Of a stretch of DNA of 64,000 nt, positions 9,512 through 20,200 are shown in pieces (within the stretch, counting starts at the first letter, position 1; each line of letters begins with the position of its first letter). The notes beneath the pieces are model-generated. The model was given only the letters and a program-made list of their open reading frames with translations. It was not told where the DNA came from and ran no database searches. Made by a program: the position numbers and the translations under genes. Source of the DNA: Amaurobius ferox (taxonomy: Eukaryota; Arthropoda; Arachnida; Araneae; Amaurobiidae); the NCBI GenBank assembly GCA_951213105.1, contig OX578142.1, positions 3,488,649 to 3,552,648 on the forward strand, read 5' to 3'.

Positions 9512-10222
9512 ATGATAAAAATTAAAGATTACACGGAACCAGAAGAATTACCTGATCCTAAGCAACATCCTTTGTTACCTAAACATCCATTTAGATTGCT
9601 TATAGTAGGATCTTCAGGTTCAGGTAAAACAAATTTACTGTTAAATTTGATTTATGATTTATTATTTTTTGATGCATTATATATATGTGCAAAAGATTTA
9701 TACGAACCTAAATATTCTAAATTACAAGAAATATATACATTGTTTGAAGATATAGAAAGAGAAGATATTTTGAAATGTAAGAATATAAAGAATAAGAAAA
9801 GATTATTAAAATTATATAATAAATACAAAAAAAAAGTATTATTTTCTTCAGATCAAAATTTTATTACTGTAGATGATTTAAATCCTACATTAAAGAATTT
9901 AGTTATTTTTGATGATTGTGTGATTGAGAAAGATCAAAAAAACATCGAAGAATTATTTATCAGAGGTAGAAAGAAAAACGCATCCTTTATTTATTTATCT
10001 CAGTCATATTTTTTAACACCTATCAATATAAGAAGGAACTGTAATTACGATATATTTTTCACTCTACAACCAAAAGAAAATCAACAGATTATAAGAGATA
10101 TATTAAGTACTGAAGAATTCAAACAAATATATAATAAAAGTGTTCAAGAAAAATACGATTTTTTTATGTTAGATTTAGTGAATCCAGAAATAAGATACAG
10201 GAAAAAATTTAATCCTATATAA
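9512..10222 (+). CDS. ATP: FtsK/HerA (A32-like) genome-packaging ATPase
   Basis: A 236-residue P-loop ATPase of the viral packaging family, expected to pump DNA into the capsid. Walker A is GSSGSGKT (residues 33-40), Walker B is LVIFDDC (130-136), and the following RGRKKNASFIYLSQSYF (151-167) is the family's sensor region. Length matches Polinton ATPases. It begins the plus-strand block, and its stop TAA abuts the ATG of the next gene. It looks intact. Confidence 0.93.
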   Translation: MIKIKDYTEPEELPDPKQHPLLPKHPFRLLIVGSSGSGKTNLLLNLIYDLLFFDALYICAKDLYEPKYSKLQEIYTLFEDIEREDILKCKNIKNKKRLLKLYNKYKKKVLFSSDQNFITVDDLNPTLKNLVIFDDCVIEKDQKNIEELFIRGRKKNASFIYLSQSYFLTPINIRRNCNYDIFFTLQPKENQQIIRDILSTEEFKQIYNKSVQEKYDFFMLDLVNPEIRYRKKFNPI

Positions 10223-11691
10223 ATGGATGTATATTTAGAAAAAAGATTGTATGTTTACAGAAAGAGTAGAAATATGTATCAAAAGATAAGTATTTCATTA
10301 TCAGTAAGTAAGGTTATTCTAAGTGGAACAGGTTTATCAGCAATAGCCTTTCTACCGCTTGCATTTTTAAGTTTATCAGTTGGAATAGTAGAAGCTGATA
10401 TGTGGGTCACCACACGTCGGGTATTGACGCTGAATGGACCGATCACGTAAAGTGGAGTAAATAAAGAAATACATAATACCAGTAATTAAAATGAAGAGGC
10501 TTAATTTTAAACAATAACAAAGAATTTATTTCATTAAGATAAAACCTTATTTAATATTTGATAAAGTCAACAATTCCACAATGGATGTGTAATACTTCCA
10601 GAACTCGTAATAACTCATTTACTTTTACAATCATGCCACAAAACCACTATAATTAACATACCGTGTCATTCCTACTTTACCTATAGGATGAAATGTCTCA
10701 CATACAATATTTCAATTCATATACTGAAAAATCTCCTTTATCAATATCTGCCTTACGTGCGACATACATTTCACACGTGCATAATTAAATTCAATAACAC
10801 CTTTTATCACTCCTAACATTATCCTGAATTAATAGAGAGCGAGGGAGAGAGCATACTGAACAATTGACCTTCGTGCAAAATACATGTAAAGAAATTGCAT
10901 ACCTCGGACTTTGCCGTCGACCCGAGCTTGTCATCGGCAGGAGGAAACGGACTTCTCCGATGGGCTGCGTGTCTTATCGTCGCACTCTTGCGACCACCTT
11001 TCAGCACTCCAAAAAATTCAACTCCTCTCTCGATTTTCAAATTTTAAAAGTTTAAGTCTCTCTTCATCTCTCCCCTCTCTCTTAGGCCCCCAGACTCTCA
11101 TTGGTTCCGTAAATCTATATAACTCCGCCTTCCGGCTATCTAACTGGCCGAAGCCCCCCTTGAAATATCAGATATTTGAGTATTGTCTTTTTCCAGCAGA
11201 AAGTTCTCACGGACATTTTCCCATGTCCATCTGGAAGTTAATTGACCTCTCGGGTCAAGAGGTTCAACCCCTTCCGTCTGATATAGTACCAAGTGCTGAC
11301 GTGAATACGAGAAGCACCCTTTTTCATTCTCGAACTACGTCCGGTCCAGCTGTGTCTCTAAGGGAACGTTATATGAATTGTCTCGCTGTATGAAGGACCA
11401 TCTTCTTAGATCCACTTCCACTTTCAAAATAGCAATGTTATATTGGGAATTGAAAATTACCATATAACAGAAGCTATTGATCTAGCATTAAAAATTGTAG
11501 AAAGAAAGGAAGAATATAGACATTGTTATAATTTTTATAAAGAACTCATTAATTCGTTTAAAGCTAAGGATATGACAGAAGAAGAAATTTATATGTGTGA
11601 AAAGGATTTCATAAAAAGTTTAAAATTTAATCCAGTTGAAAAATACGTAAAACAAATGCAATTGAATGGATATAAATTTCTAAATAAATAA
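10223..11691 (+). pseudogene. Small membrane protein gene split by a solo LTR
   Basis: The 5' part (10223-10395) encodes about 58 residues with a basic N-terminus and a hydrophobic segment (residues ~24-56, KISISLSVSKVILSGTG onward). The 3' part (11470-11691) encodes a charged helical region ending at the TAA just before the next ATG. Between them lies a 1,074-bp LTR with a GAAGC duplication. Counting one copy of the duplication, the two halves are in the same reading frame. Genes of this layout (membrane segment plus helical tail) occur in Polintons next to the ATPase; their function is unknown. The last residues of the 5' open frame and the first of the 3' open frame are LTR-encoded. Confidence 0.75.
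10396..11469. mobile_element. Solo LTR nested in the Polinton
   Basis: A 1,074-bp segment that starts TGATATGTGGGTC and ends CCATATAACA, with imperfect inverted ends of the TG...CA type. It is flanked by GAAGC at 10391-10395 and 11470-11474. Its base composition is clearly higher in GC than the surrounding coding DNA in its 3' half. There is a possible TATA box (TCTATATAA, 11114-11122). No internal retroviral genes are present, so it is a solo LTR left by recombination. A 5-bp duplication fits Gypsy or BEL/Pao; the family is not determined. ORFs within it are incidental. Confidence 0.8.
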
Positions 11692-12219
11692 ATGGTGTGT
11701 AAAAAAAATATTCATATTTTTAAAGAAATAAAAGGTGGAGGCTATGTAGGTTTAATTAGAGGTGGTGATATTATTGGATGGTTACAAGATAAAATAAATC
11801 CTCCAGAATTGCATTTACCAGGATATCAATATTGTGGTCCATTTACAAAATTAGAAAAAAGATTAAAAAGAGGTGATCCTGGAATAAATAGAGTTGATAA
11901 AGCATGTAAAAAACATGATATTGAATACAATAAAACAAAAGATACAAAACTGAGACATGTTGCTGATCAAGAATTAATAGATGATTTAAATGCTATACAA
12001 GATCCAACATTTCGAGAAAGATTAGATAGAGGAATTATTAAACCTATTATTAAAGCTAAAAAAACTTTTGGATTAGGTCTTTCTATATATTGTGTCAAGT
12101 GTAAAGATAAAACCTCAACTAAAAATTATCATAAAACTACTTCTAAAAATAATAAACCTGTTGGTAAAGGTATCTGTACTATTTGTGGAAGTAAAAAGAA
12201 TACTTTTTTAGGAATTTAA
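11692..12219 (+). CDS. PLA2-like domain plus zinc-ribbon protein
   Basis: A 175-residue protein. Residues ~43-100 resemble the phospholipase A2 fold used by parvovirus VP1 for endosomal escape: Ca-loop-like YCGP (47-50) and the catalytic pattern D69-x-x-C-x-x-H75-D76 in VDKACKKHDIEYN. A C-terminal zinc ribbon follows (CVKC at 134-137, CTIC at 162-165), like DUF5679. The N-terminus holds IKGGG (13-17) and IRGGD (22-26), both fitting the adenain consensus (M/I/L)XGG-X. The gene starts at a TAAATAAATGG junction with the membrane-protein gene. A virion-associated entry factor is inferred; similar genes occur in Polintons and adintoviruses. It is intact. Confidence 0.8.
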   Translation: MVCKKNIHIFKEIKGGGYVGLIRGGDIIGWLQDKINPPELHLPGYQYCGPFTKLEKRLKRGDPGINRVDKACKKHDIEYNKTKDTKLRHVADQELIDDLNAIQDPTFRERLDRGIIKPIIKAKKTFGLGLSIYCVKCKDKTSTKNYHKTTSKNNKPVGKGICTICGSKKNTFLGI

Positions 12220-12221
12220 AA

Positions 12222-13217
12222 GAGGTCTATTATAATCCAGAAACAGGTTATTGTGGTATTCAAGAATTGAAAAGAAAAACAGGGTTACCTAATGTTGAAG
12301 AATTTTTACATGAACAAGATGTATATACTAGATATAAACCTGTCATTCGTAAATTTAAAAGAAGAAGAGTTTATGTTCCAAACAGTAATAATCAATTTGA
12401 CGCTGATTTGTTATTTATAAAAAATTATAGCAAATATAATGATGGAACTAATTATTTGTTAACGGTTATAGATGCTTTTAATAAATATGCTTGGGCTTTT
12501 CCTATAAAAAGAAAAACATCTGAAGAAGTAGTACAAGGTTTTAAACAAGTTTTTAAAGAAAGAATACCAAAATTCATTTTGACAGATGAAGGTACTGAAT
12601 TTACAGGAAAACAGACACAAAAACTATTCAAAGATAATAATATACATTGGTTTACAACTAAAAATAAAGAAATAAAATCTGCAATAGCTGAGAGATTTAA
12701 TAGAAGTATAAGAGAAAAAATTATAAAATATATGCATGCTAACAATACTAAAATATATATTGATGTATTACCTAAATTACTTAAAAATTATAACAATTCA
12801 TATCATAGATCAATAACAATGACACCTGTTGAGGCTAGAGAAAATGAATCTCAAGTTTATAAAAATTTATATACGAAAAAGATCATAAAAAAACCTAAAT
12901 TTAAGATAGGGGATAGTGTTAGAATATCTACAATTAAGAAAACATTCAGGAAAGTAGATGATTCTACATTTACTGAAGAGATTTTTATAGTTTCTGAAGT
13001 ATTAAAAACAGATCCTATTACTTATCGATTAAAAGATTTAAACAGTAAAGAAATTGAAGGAACTTTTTATGAAAATGAAATGGTAAAATATAATAAAAAA
13101 GATGATGTATATAAAATTGAAAAAATCATATAAAAGAAAGGAAATAAGTATTTTGTAAAATGGCTAGGATATCCAGATGAATTTAATAGTTGGACATCTG
13201 AATTAGTTCATATATAA
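12222..13217 (+). pseudogene. INT: Retroviral-type integrase with chromodomain (INT), truncated
   Basis: rve-family DDE integrase that would cut and join transposon ends. The core carries FDADLLF (first Asp), LTDEG (second Asp) and AIAERFN (Glu); numbered from the TTG codon at 12267 these are about D47, D107 and E142, with 34 residues between the last two. The frame is open back to 12195 and homologous-looking sequence (VYYNPETGY) begins near 12225, but no ATG is present, so the start has been lost. A TAA at 13131-13133 ends the frame; the same frame then continues 13134-13217 with KYFVKWLGYP and WTSELV, the second half of a chromodomain. The chromodomain is therefore cut in the middle. Confidence 0.88.
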
Positions 13218-13631
13218 ATGAACTTTTTTGATGGTGTTGAAAAGGTTGAATCGATTGATATTTCAGATAATGAAGTTTCAGATAATGAAGTTTCAGATAA
13301 TAAGCATAAGATGAAATTAATCTATGATTCGGAAGAAGAAGAATATTTTTATGTTATCGATTACGAAAGTTTAAAACAAAGATATAATAGTAGAGTTTGT
13401 TATTTTAATCGATTAAGAAGGAGATATAATATTTCTCAAGAAGTTGAGGATATGTTTTTAAAATTTTTAGATTTTATGTATTATGAGAAATCAATTAACT
13501 ATTACTATTTTATGAAAAAGATTTGTGATATTTTTAATATTGAAAATAATATAAAAGTCCAAAAAGTCAAAAAGAAATATGAAAAAATATGGAATGATTT
13601 CTTACAAAGTATTTCAAAAAATGTTTCCTAA
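13218..13631 (+). CDS. Acidic hypothetical protein
   Basis: A 137-residue protein not recognised. The N-terminus is acidic with a tandem SDNEV repeat (residues ~16-28) and a DSEEEEYF patch; the rest is Tyr/Lys-rich and probably helical. Its ATG directly follows the chromodomain TAA of the integrase (TATATAAATG). The last residues (SISKNVS) and the following TAATAAATGGAG are part of a 35-bp sequence repeated exactly at 13857-13891, so its 3' end and the start of the next gene belong to a duplicated cassette. Confidence 0.55.
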   Translation: MNFFDGVEKVESIDISDNEVSDNEVSDNKHKMKLIYDSEEEEYFYVIDYESLKQRYNSRVCYFNRLRRRYNISQEVEDMFLKFLDFMYYEKSINYYYFMKKICDIFNIENNIKVQKVKKKYEKIWNDFLQSISKNVS

Positions 13632-13640
13632 TAAATGGAG
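13606..13640 (+). repeat. 35-bp stop/start cassette, copy 1
   Basis: Exact copy of 13857-13891. It contains CAAAAAATGTTTCCTAATAA followed by ATGGAG: the end of one gene, two stop codons and the start of the next. Related versions (AAAAAATGTTTACTAATAAATGG) precede the terminal genes at 21444 and 21801. Confidence 0.8.
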
Positions 13641-13882
13641 GTTACAAAAAAGTGCATACACTGTTTGACTATGAAATCAGTAAATGAGTTTTACATATAT
13701 CATAGAAATGGAAAAATTAATTTCCAAAGTCGTTGCAAATGTTTTGAATCCATAATTAAATATAAAAAAATATATGTGAATGTGGAAAGCAATATACATA
13801 TACACACAAAAAGAGACATTTGAGAAGTAATTATCACAGTAAGCATCTTCTAGAAAAAAGTATTTCAAAAAATGTTTCCTAA
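13635..13882 (+). pseudogene. Small zinc-finger protein, frameshifted
   Basis: The open frame from 13635 reads CIHC at residues 8-11 and a later RCKC, an N-terminal zinc-binding unit, then stops at 13823. A shifted frame from 13775 reads CECGKQYTYTHKKRHLRSNY followed by HSKHL, a C2H2-type finger, and ends at the TAA at 13880-13882. The shift coincides with the A7 run at 13764-13770. Together they form one ~82-codon gene with two metal-binding motifs. A small DNA- or RNA-binding accessory protein is plausible; the function is not known. Confidence 0.6.
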
Positions 13883-13891
13883 TAAATGGAG
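13857..13891 (+). repeat. 35-bp stop/start cassette, copy 2
   Basis: Exact copy of 13606-13640, 251 bp downstream. It spans the end of the zinc-finger gene, two TAA stops and the ATG of the polymerase gene at 13886. It suggests a duplicated upstream regulatory or recombination cassette. Confidence 0.8.
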
Positions 13892-15052
13892 TTCACATTT
13901 AAGTCAAAGACTATTAATAAGCTTAGAAAAGTAGTAAAACAATTGAATATTAAACAACCTAAAGGTTGTAAGAAGGTTGATTTAATTAAATTATTAACTA
14001 AATATATCAGAAAAACAGGTGAATATAAACCTGTTTTAGTAGATTTATTAAATTTAGATTTGTCAGCATACTTGGAAAAAAAGAAAAAAATATTTATTGA
14101 TAAACCTAAAAAACGTAAAAAAATTAAAAAGATTTTTGATTCTTTTAGTTTAAGATTTGATAAAAATGATTTTAAATCTGTCTTTCCTGAAGAAAATTTC
14201 TCAGAAGAAGAAAATCTTGAAAAGTTATTTACAGAAAATAGAAAATGTCGTATATGTGGTAAATATTACGAAGATGACGAAGAACATATAAAGAAAGACT
14301 TAATGATTAAAAGATCAAAACAAAAGAGAAAATGTATTATTTGCGGTATATATTATAAACATTTAGAAAATCATATATCAAGTCGAAAACATAAAAAAGC
14401 ATTATTAAATGATGAAGGTAATGTCGAAATTAAGGGGGCATAGGACCTTTAAACCTTCAAAAAATCGATTTTTCAATTTTATTTTATTCTGAATATTTGA
14501 ACATTTCTGAGCACTGTGCAAAAAACCGCATTCAAAAATTCGCATTATTTCAAAAGTTATGAGCTTTTATGCAACATACACTTTTGAAAATTTTTTCATG
14601 TCAGCCATCGCCGCCATTTTTAAAGGGACATCACTGTTTGTTTATGTTTGCAGTTTGCTGATGTGTCACGTAAATCTCATACTTTTTCCACCACCATGTC
14701 TTAATTATTTATTTAATTATTTCTACAGCAGTAGGAAGGCAACTACTCACCTCTACTGAACTGCTCAGCCCAGTTTGTTTATATTCTAGCGCTGTTAACT
14801 TGTTTACAACGTGGAGAATTTCTTCTGAGTTTCGCAATTTCTTTTCATTATATTTTCTTACTTTTTACGATCGATTTTCTGCATTTATGTTGTTTAAGCA
14901 TAAGAACTTTGAACTAAAATACAGTTAATTTATTTTATAAGTATACATTACAAACTTCTTCACGTTTGCATATTTATTTGTGTAAACTTCAACGTACAAG
15001 ACTGTTTGGTGCAATTTTTTAATATAAACTTTTTGCTTTTTGCTTTCTAATA

Positions 15053-15934
15053 ATGGATACACCGGCAACTAAATCTCGTTCTGGTAAAAGAACGAAAAGA
15101 AGGTGTTTTCAAGGAAATATGTATGTAATTAAAAACAAAAACAATCCGAAAGTGTTCGAACGGCAAAATGTTGATTCTATGCCTAAGCTAAGTGCTTCAA
15201 GTAAAAAACTGTTCAGCTCAAAAGATGAACTTTCAGTTGATAAGTCGTATATTTCATCTGAAGAACATGAATATAGAATGGTTAATATATCAGTACTTTT
15301 CAAGGAGCTTACAAATGTTTTGTGCTGTAAAATATGTCATGGAACAATAAATATACTTGAAAAATCTTCAATGGGTTTAGCATCCACATTTCTTATATAT
15401 TGTGATAGCTGTGATGAACTAAAGTCTGTGAAAAATACAAAAATGCTTGGTGTTAAGAAAAATATTCCAGAAATAAACAGAAGAGCTGTGTTTTCTATGC
15501 GATGTATAGGACAGGGTTTATCGGAAAAGTGGAAAAAGAATCATAAAATAGTGTGTTCAAAAAACCATTCGGGAAGTGCTGGAAAAATGGAATGTTACGC
15601 ATATTCAACAGATCAATTGAAGACCATGGTGTTCGGTACAAATTTTATATTGGTGATGGTGATACGAAAACATTTTCACAAATATCGAATAGCAAACCAT
15701 ATGGAAATGAAATAGCGGTTGAAAAACTTGAATGCACAGGTCACATTTAAAAAAGAATGGGAACTCGTTTGAGAAAGCTGAAAACCCAGAGTGATAAGAA
15801 AAAGATACACGAAGCAGATTTTCGAGCCTCTAGCAGTACATATGAAGTTCGAAAAGCTCGTAAAAGGCAAAAAACATTTCATTTTCAACGACAAGAGGAA
15901 GAGGAAGGAATTACTTATGCGTCTGGTGCATTTT
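15053..15934 (+). pseudogene. Mutator-like transposase remnant
   Basis: The frame at 15053-15715 gives 220 residues: a basic N-terminus, CKICHG...CDSCDE zinc ligands, GLAS, EINRRAVFSMRCIG. These match the N-terminal pattern I know from arthropod proteins carrying the Mutator-like transposase domain. A frameshift near 15590 moves the homology to the frame of 15553-15750 (RYKFYIGDGDTKTF, IGDGD acidic motif; LECTGHI). After a TAA the homology resumes with KRMGTRLRKL and ends near 15934 with a C-terminal EEEEGITYASGAF. The middle of the protein is missing, so it is an internally deleted, frameshifted transposase. The family call rests on remembered pattern, not a search. Confidence 0.55.
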
Positions 15935-16023
15935 GATGCTACATTAGATATAACGCAGGATGTATTATAAACTACAGCCAAACATTAATTAACCGAACTG
16001 CGATAACTCTGAATATAACTGTG

Positions 16024-17290
16024 AATATATTTTTAAACTTAAAAGCGGGTTTCTCAGATATGTGATTTTAACTCTTGCGCGCAATATATTTTAAAATATA
16101 TGTAACCAATCACTTTCAAATTTTTTGCTCTTACTTGTTTCATCTATATACATAATTTATAGATAAAAAATCCTCATAAATAAGTAAAAATTTAGTAAAC
16201 GTTCTTCATCTGACTGACAAGAAACGACTGCACGAAACGTCTGTTCGAGTTTCCGAAGCAACATATAGAGCTCAAGTAGCTTCTAAAAGGAAGAAAATTT
16301 TTGATTTTTCTTACATAATAGACATAGGAAGGTGCTTATTATGAACCAAAGGCATTTTAAGGTACAAAGTAAGATAATAAGTAACATTGAAGTATTTTTA
16401 AATTTTAAAACTGTTTTTCTCAGATATGTGATTTTAACAATTGCGCGCAATATATTTTAAAATATATGTAACCAATCACTTTCAAATTTTTTGCTCTTAC
16501 TTGTTTCATCTATATACATAATTTATAGATAAAAATTCCTCATAAATATGTAAAAATTTAGTAAACGTTCTTCATCTGACTAACAAGAAACGACTGCGCG
16601 AAATGTCTGTTCGATTTTCCGAAGCAACATAAAGAGCTCAAGTAGCCCCTAAAAGGAAGAAAATTTTTGATTTTTCTTACATAACAGACATAGGAAGGTG
16701 CTAATTATGAACTAAAGGCATTTTGGTACAAAATAAGATAATAAGTAACATTGAAGCATTTTTAAATTCTAAAGCTGTTTTTCTCAGATATGTGATTTTA
16801 ACACTTGCGCGCAATATATTTTAAAATATATGTAACCAATCACTTTCAAATTTTTTGCTCTTACTTGTTTCATCTATATACATAATTTATAGATAAAAAT
16901 TCCTCATAAATAAGTAAAAATTTAGTAAACGTGCTTCATCTGACTAACAAGAAACTACTGCGCGAAACGTCCGTTCGAGTTTCCGAAGCAACATATAGAG
17001 CTCAAGTAGCCCCTAAAAGGCAGAAAATTTTTGATTTTTCTTACATAACAGACATAGGAAGGTGCTATTTATGAACTAAAGGCATTTTAAGGTGTAAAAC
17101 AAGATAATAAGTAACACTGAATGTATTTTTAAACTTTAAAGCTGTTTTTCTCAGATATGTGATTTTAGCCCTTGCGCGCAACATATCTTAAAATATATTT
17201 AACCAATCACTTTCAAATTTTTTGGACTTACTTGTTTCATCCATATATATAATTTGTACTTCAAAAATTCACCATAAATAGTAAAAAAAA
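16024..17290 (+). repeat. ~365-bp tandem repeat array inside the TTAA element
   Basis: The landmark TTCTCAGATATGTGATTTTA starts at 16051, 16417, 16781 and 17148, giving periods of 366, 364 and 367. Three full units and one partial unit are seen. Each full unit contains a degraded stretch (for example 16216-16310) resembling the 3' end of the transposase at about 15790-15885: AAGAAA...CACGAA, TTCGAG, ACATAT and TAAAAGG in the same order. The array therefore seems to have grown by duplication of the transposase 3' end plus its downstream sequence. Confidence 0.85.
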
Positions 17291-20200
17291 GAATTGTGAA
17301 GAGGTTTATTTCATGTTTTTTAACACTGAAAATGAAAATTTCATTTTGTTTAAATTTTAAAAATATTAAATTTATTTCAAAATTTTAAAAAGTGTGTACA
17401 AATTAAAGTTGTAATAGTTATAAATATATTATTATCAAATTGAAGTCCATAAGTATAATATTATTTGAAATATCCTGCGCGCGGCTGCTACATACACCAT
17501 TATGTCTGTCAAAATTGTATAAATTTTAAAAAACAATATAAAATGTACATATAATTATATGACTTCAGTAAAATTTGTGTAGTAAGAAAGGTTTTCTATA
17601 TGTTTAGAGAAAAAAATTTGAACATCTGGGATACACCTGGTTGAAATTAAGAAATTGTAAAGATAGCTCTATTTTCAATGAATTTCGACTGTTTAAAGGT
17701 CCTATGCCCCCTTAAGGAATATGAAACTGCTTATAAATCTAGATTAAGATCATACAGAATTAATAATTGTAATAATATTAAAATCCCTCTAGAATTTTTA
17801 GAAGAGAAAAGAAAGGTTGTAATAGAAAAAATAAAGCAAATTATGAAAGAATTTAATGGAATAAAGGTAAATTTTAAATTGTTTTGTTTGTATAAATTAA
17901 ATGAAGAAATTCAAGAATTTACATTCAAAACTGAGAATCAAATTATATTAAAATCTAATGATTTACATACTTTTTATGATTATGTTATTGACAACTTAAT
18001 AAATGAATCTGATGATTTTATATCAAAAGGATCTGGTTGGAGTCTTGAAGAAATTAAATTTTTGGAATTGAGAATAAATAAGTATCAACCCTTGAGAGGA
18101 TCAAGTTATATTGATTTACCTGAAAAAATTAAATCTAAACAAGCCATAATAAATGTAAAAAATAAAGATAATAAATGTTTTATGTGGTCAATATTATCAG
18201 CAATTCATCCTGTAAAAAAAGATCCTCAAAGAGTGTCAAAATATGAACAATATAAAGATGAATTAAATTTTAAAGGAATTGATTTTCCTGTTTCATTAGA
18301 CAATATTAAGAAATTTGAAAAACTAAATAATATATCTGTAAATGTTTATAGTTATGATGGTTCAATTTATCCACTTAGAATAACTAACAATAAATTAGAA
18401 AAACATGTAAACTTGTTTTATATGAAAGATCATTATTGTTGGATTAAAAAAATTAATAGTTTGATCAGATCACTAATTACTAATAATCATCGTATATTTT
18501 TATGTGATAGATGTTTAAATTATTTTTATTCTGAGGAAAGATTAAAGGTACATGTGGAATACTGTAAAGATGCTGTCACAATTAATATGCCTAAAAAAGA
18601 TGAAGTTATTCAATTTAAAAATCATGAAAGAAAAATGAGAGTACCATATACTATATATGCTGATTTTGAATCTCTCTTACCTAAAATTGATACATGTGAG
18701 CAAGATCAAACTAAATCATATACTGTGAAATATCAAAAACCTGTAGCAGATGCATTTTGCTATTATATCAAATATGAAAATGAATACTTTAAACCTCCTG
18801 TTGTTTATAGAGGACCAGATACAATCAAAAAGTTTGTATCTATGTTAAAAGAGGATACTCTTAAAATTGAAAAAATTATAGAAGACAAAACTAAAAAATA
18901 TGAAAGTATCAAATCAATGATAGAGTTCGATGAAAATCATTATAAAAGAACTAATATTTGTCATATATGTGAAAATCAAATCTTAAATGATGAAAAAGTA
19001 ATTGATCATTGTCATATAACTGGAAAATATAGGGGTCCTGCTCATAATGTTTGTAATTTAAATTATCAAATTCCAAAATTTATTCCAGTAAAAATTCATA
19101 ATTTAACAGGTTATGATTCTCATTTGTTTATAAAAGAACTTGAATTTGATCAATCAAAAATAGATGTTATACCTAATACTGAAGAAAAATATATATCTTT
19201 CAGCAAAAAAATAGGAGGTATGAAATTGAGATTTATTGATTCATTTAAATTTATGTCTTGCAGTTTAGATAATTTATCAAAAAACTTGAGACCAGAGAAT
19301 GAAATAAATAGATATCCTCCAAAAATACGAAAAATGAAATACATTAAATACTTAAAATCAAAATTTAGAGAGACATCATTACATTTTCCTGATGATAAAT
19401 TAGATCTCATTACAAGAAAAGGTGTATATCCTTATGATTATATGGATTCTAGAGATAAATACAAAGAAACAGAATTACCTTCAAAAGATAAATTTTATAA
19501 TAAATTGAATGAATGTAATATAACTGATGAAGAATATAAACATGCTCAACGTGTTTGGAAAGAATTTAATATAAAAAATTTAGGTGAATATACAGATTTA
19601 TATGTCAAAACAGATGTATTAATTTTAACAGATGTATTTGAAACTTTTAGAGATGTTTGTTTAAAAACTTATAAATTAGATCCAGATTGGTATTTTACTG
19701 CTCCTGGTTTATCTTGGGATGCAATGTTAAAAATAACAAATGTTAAATTAGATTTATTAAATGATTATGATATGATTCTCATGATAGAAAAAGGTTTAAG
19801 AGGAGGTGTTTCACAATGTTGTAATAGATATGGAAAAGCTAATAATAAATATATGAAAAATTATGATAATAGTAAAGAATCCAATTATTTAATGTATTTA
19901 GATGCTAATAATTTATATGGATGGGCTATGAGTCAATATTTACCATATGGAGAATTTAAATGGTGTGATGAAACAAATTATGTTAAACGTGAATTATATA
20001 ACAATAAAATAAAAGATGATTCAGAGATTGGATATATATTTGAAATTAGTTTAAGATATCCAAAAGAGTTACATGATTATCATTCAGATTTACCATTATG
20101 TCCTGAAAATAGAATTCCAGAAAATTCGAAACAAGGTAAGTTATTAACAACTTTATACGATAAAGAGAAATATGTAGTTCATTATAGAAGTTTAAAACAA

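Larger units (their letters stand above)
14434..17711 (+). mobile_element. TTAA-flanked DNA transposon nested in POLB
   Basis: A 3,278-bp element with 21-bp perfect terminal inverted repeats starting GGGGGCATAGGACCTT (14434-14454 and 17691-17711) and target duplication TTAA (14430-14433 and 17712-17715). A TTAA target is used by piggyBac and is reported for some Sola elements, but the coding remnants resemble the arthropod Mutator-like transposase domain, so the superfamily is left open. It is internally deleted: only the N- and C-terminal parts of a transposase remain. A four-copy ~365-bp tandem array follows. Very AT-rich and non-autonomous. Confidence 0.85.

Noticed and set aside
10819..11393. 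Three open frames (73-160 codons) in the LTR
   Set aside because: They overlap on both strands within a solo LTR and show no protein pattern.
12452..12745. 97-codon minus-strand frame opposite the integrase
   Set aside because: Shadow of the real plus-strand integrase frame, with hydrophobic low-complexity translation.
19150..19410. 86-codon minus-strand frame opposite the polymerase
   Set aside because: Shadow frame; the plus strand carries conserved polymerase sequence.
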